Below, piece by piece: positions 62,903 to 64,000 of a DNA stretch of 64,000 nt (its first letter is position 1; each line of letters opens with the position of its first letter). This DNA comes from Peteryoungia ipomoeae. Lineage in GTDB: Bacteria > Pseudomonadota > Alphaproteobacteria > Rhizobiales > Rhizobiaceae. The stretch is taken from positions 1 to 64,000 of the forward strand of contig NZ_STGV01000003.1 of the NCBI RefSeq assembly GCF_004912165.1, in the 5' to 3' direction. The notes below the pieces were generated by a model. The model saw only the letters and a list, made by a program, of their open reading frames with translations. It searched no databases and was not told the origin of the DNA. The position numbers and the translations under genes were made by a program.

Positions 62903-63247
62903 TTGGAGCCTGAGGGAAATTTCCTGAAAACCGTTCTTGTAACCGACGCAGACGACGAGACGCTGATCACCGCGGACCTCGGCGACGTGCTTTTGGTGGA
63001 ACTCGAAGAGAACCCCACCACCGGCTATCGCTGGGAGCTGACAGAAAAGGGGGATCTGCCACTTGTCACATCCGGTTTCACCCCGCCGGCCGACACGGCC
63101 CCGGGGGCGGGCGGCCTTCGCCGATTTTCCTTCGATGCCGACACGGCAGTGGAGCATCGGCTGATCTTCCGGCTCCAGCGCGCATGGGAAAGGCCGGATC
63201 AGTTCATCAAATCGTTCAAGGTGATCGTTCGCGTTCGTGACAACTAG
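62903..63247 (+). CDS. Chagasin-like cysteine protease inhibitor (I42 family)
   Basis: This 114-aa or shorter protein has the three chagasin loops: NPTTGYRW (about residues 37-44), a middle GLRRFSF stretch, and RAWERP. These block the active site of papain-type proteases. No signal peptide is seen. The only start before the domain is a TTG at 62903 with no good SD, so the N-terminus is uncertain. A papain-like protease gene follows within 20 nt. Confidence 0.75.
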   Translation: MEPEGNFLKTVLVTDADDETLITADLGDVLLVELEENPTTGYRWELTEKGDLPLVTSGFTPPADTAPGAGGLRRFSFDADTAVEHRLIFRLQRAWERPDQFIKSFKVIVRVRDN

Positions 63248-63263
63248 CTCGGGAGGAGCTGAC

Positions 63264-64000
63264 ATGGATCGAGACTTGCTGGAACAGGTGCTACGGGACA
63301 ATGCGGCAGCCGAGGTGACCTGGGAGGCCGGGGAAACGTCGATGCTCGCGCTCAGCGAGGAAGAGCGGCAATTGCGGCTCGGCTGCCTTGACGACCCGGC
63401 GGACATGACGCTCGACAAGCGCATCGAGGTGGCTGAAGCCAATCTCGCCAAGCAGGGTCTTGGCGACGGGACCCTGCCGCAGACGATCGACTGGCGCAGC
63501 ATCGGCGGCAACAATTTCATCAGCCCGATCAGAGATCAGGGCAATTGCGGGTCTTGTGTCGCCTTCGGCACCAATGCCATGGTCGATGCGGCGATGCGCA
63601 TTGCGGCCAACCTGCCGATGAATGCACCCAATGCCTCGACCCTGCAGGACCTTTCGGAGGCGCAGCTGTTCTACTGCGGCGGCGGGCTTTGCTCGACCGG
63701 CTGGTACATCAGTGCCGCGCTCAACTATCTGAGCGGCACCGGCGTGGTTCCGGCGTCGAACTACCCGTATACGGCGGGCCAGCAGGCCTGCAACCTGCCA
63801 ACGAACTGGCAAAGCCTGATCACCAAGATCGCCGGTTACGACTATCTCAACGCCGCACAGGCGATGAAGCAGTATCTGGTGGCCAGCGGCCCGCTGACGG
63901 CGGCCTTCACCGTCTATGAGGACTTCCACGCCTACAAGAGCGGCGTCTACCGATGGAACGGCAAGGCAAAGCGCGTTGGCGGCCATGCCATCTGCATTGT
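63264..64000 (+). CDS. Papain-family (C1A) cysteine protease, cut by the window edge
   Basis: The visible 245 residues hold a propeptide-like stretch (1-74) without signal peptide, then the mature domain from PQTIDWRSIGGNNFISPIRDQGNCGSC: oxyanion Q92, nucleophile C98, disulfide-type C95, a LSEAQLFYCGGGLCSTGW loop, and the catalytic H241 in GGHAICI at the very end. The Asn/Trp end of the domain lies beyond 64000. GGAGGAG lies 6 nt before the ATG. It pairs with the chagasin-like gene upstream, which probably protects the cell from it. Confidence 0.9.
   Translation, partial: MDRDLLEQVLRDNAAAEVTWEAGETSMLALSEEERQLRLGCLDDPADMTLDKRIEVAEANLAKQGLGDGTLPQTIDWRSIGGNNFISPIRDQGNCGSCVAFGTNAMVDAAMRIAANLPMNAPNASTLQDLSEAQLFYCGGGLCSTGWYISAALNYLSGTGVVPASNYPYTAGQQACNLPTNWQSLITKIAGYDYLNAAQAMKQYLVASGPLTAAFTVYEDFHAYKSGVYRWNGKAKRVGGHAICI

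Overview
The window is chromosomal DNA of a GC-rich alphaproteobacterium, most likely a member of the Rhizobiaceae (Rhizobium/Agrobacterium/Shinella-type). The inference rests on a MucR/Ros regulator, a Pha/Mrp-type seven-subunit cation/proton antiporter, DUF5330-, DUF1491-, DUF2336- and DUF6456-type proteins typical of Rhizobiales, a gene transfer agent (GTA)-like head cluster, and intergenic palindromic mosaic elements resembling the rhizobial RIME1 family. No rRNA, tRNA or CRISPR array was seen.

Layout. 0-10.1 kb (mostly minus strand): a GTA-like head module, in transcription order a candidate small terminase, large terminase, portal, small membrane protein, prohead protease and major capsid; it runs off the left edge. 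It is interrupted by a VOC protein flanked by two inverted ~300-bp RIME1-like elements, by a 43-aa gene, a low-GC membrane protein, a GH19-type lysozyme and a Dabb protein, and by palindromic repeats. 10.4-11.4 kb: a hypothetical protein and a SinR-family (Cas2-like fold) protein. 11.8-15.2 kb: diguanylate cyclase, AhpD-like protein, and a TetR regulator coupled to a saccharopine-dehydrogenase-like oxidoreductase. 15.4-19.1 kb: a copper regulon (copZ, cueR, copA) with two CueR boxes. 19.9-22.0 kb: a compact two-gene cluster in which a precursor-like protein with 14 octapeptide repeats lies 4 nt before a radical SAM enzyme with a PqqD-like N-terminal domain. This is the most interesting locus of the window: a candidate multicore RiPP system with an attenuator-like hairpin in its leader.

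22.8-31.5 kb: a soluble PAS-PAS chemoreceptor, GNAT, a DnaQ-like fragment, a RelE/RHH toxin-antitoxin (TA) pair, a YcgN protein, a class A PBP, a diguanylate cyclase and a membrane-anchored methyltransferase. 31.7-44.5 kb is accessory-like and dense in TA genes (PemK, RelE/Xre, a frameshifted pair, PrlF/YhaV, an orphan HigA-like), mixed with core genes (RpiB-like, CorC-type, pgpA, epimerase, DUF1214/DUF1254 pair, DUF2336, DUF1491). 44.5-54.7 kb: a chemoreceptor with a C-terminal sensory region, a GT4 glycosyltransferase, a histidine kinase overlapping a peptidoglycan-binding protein, DUF5330, a lower-GC island gene with a HEPN-like motif, sufE, DUF6456, a DnaA-domain-IV protein and mucR. 55.1-61.6 kb: the Pha/Mrp antiporter operon, with two insertions that stay open and coupled to their neighbours. 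61.8-64 kb: msrB, an HxlR-type fragment, and a chagasin-like inhibitor followed by a papain-family protease cut by the window edge.

Start codons were chosen from visible Shine-Dalgarno (SD) sequences where possible. All family assignments come from reading motifs and were not checked by database search.
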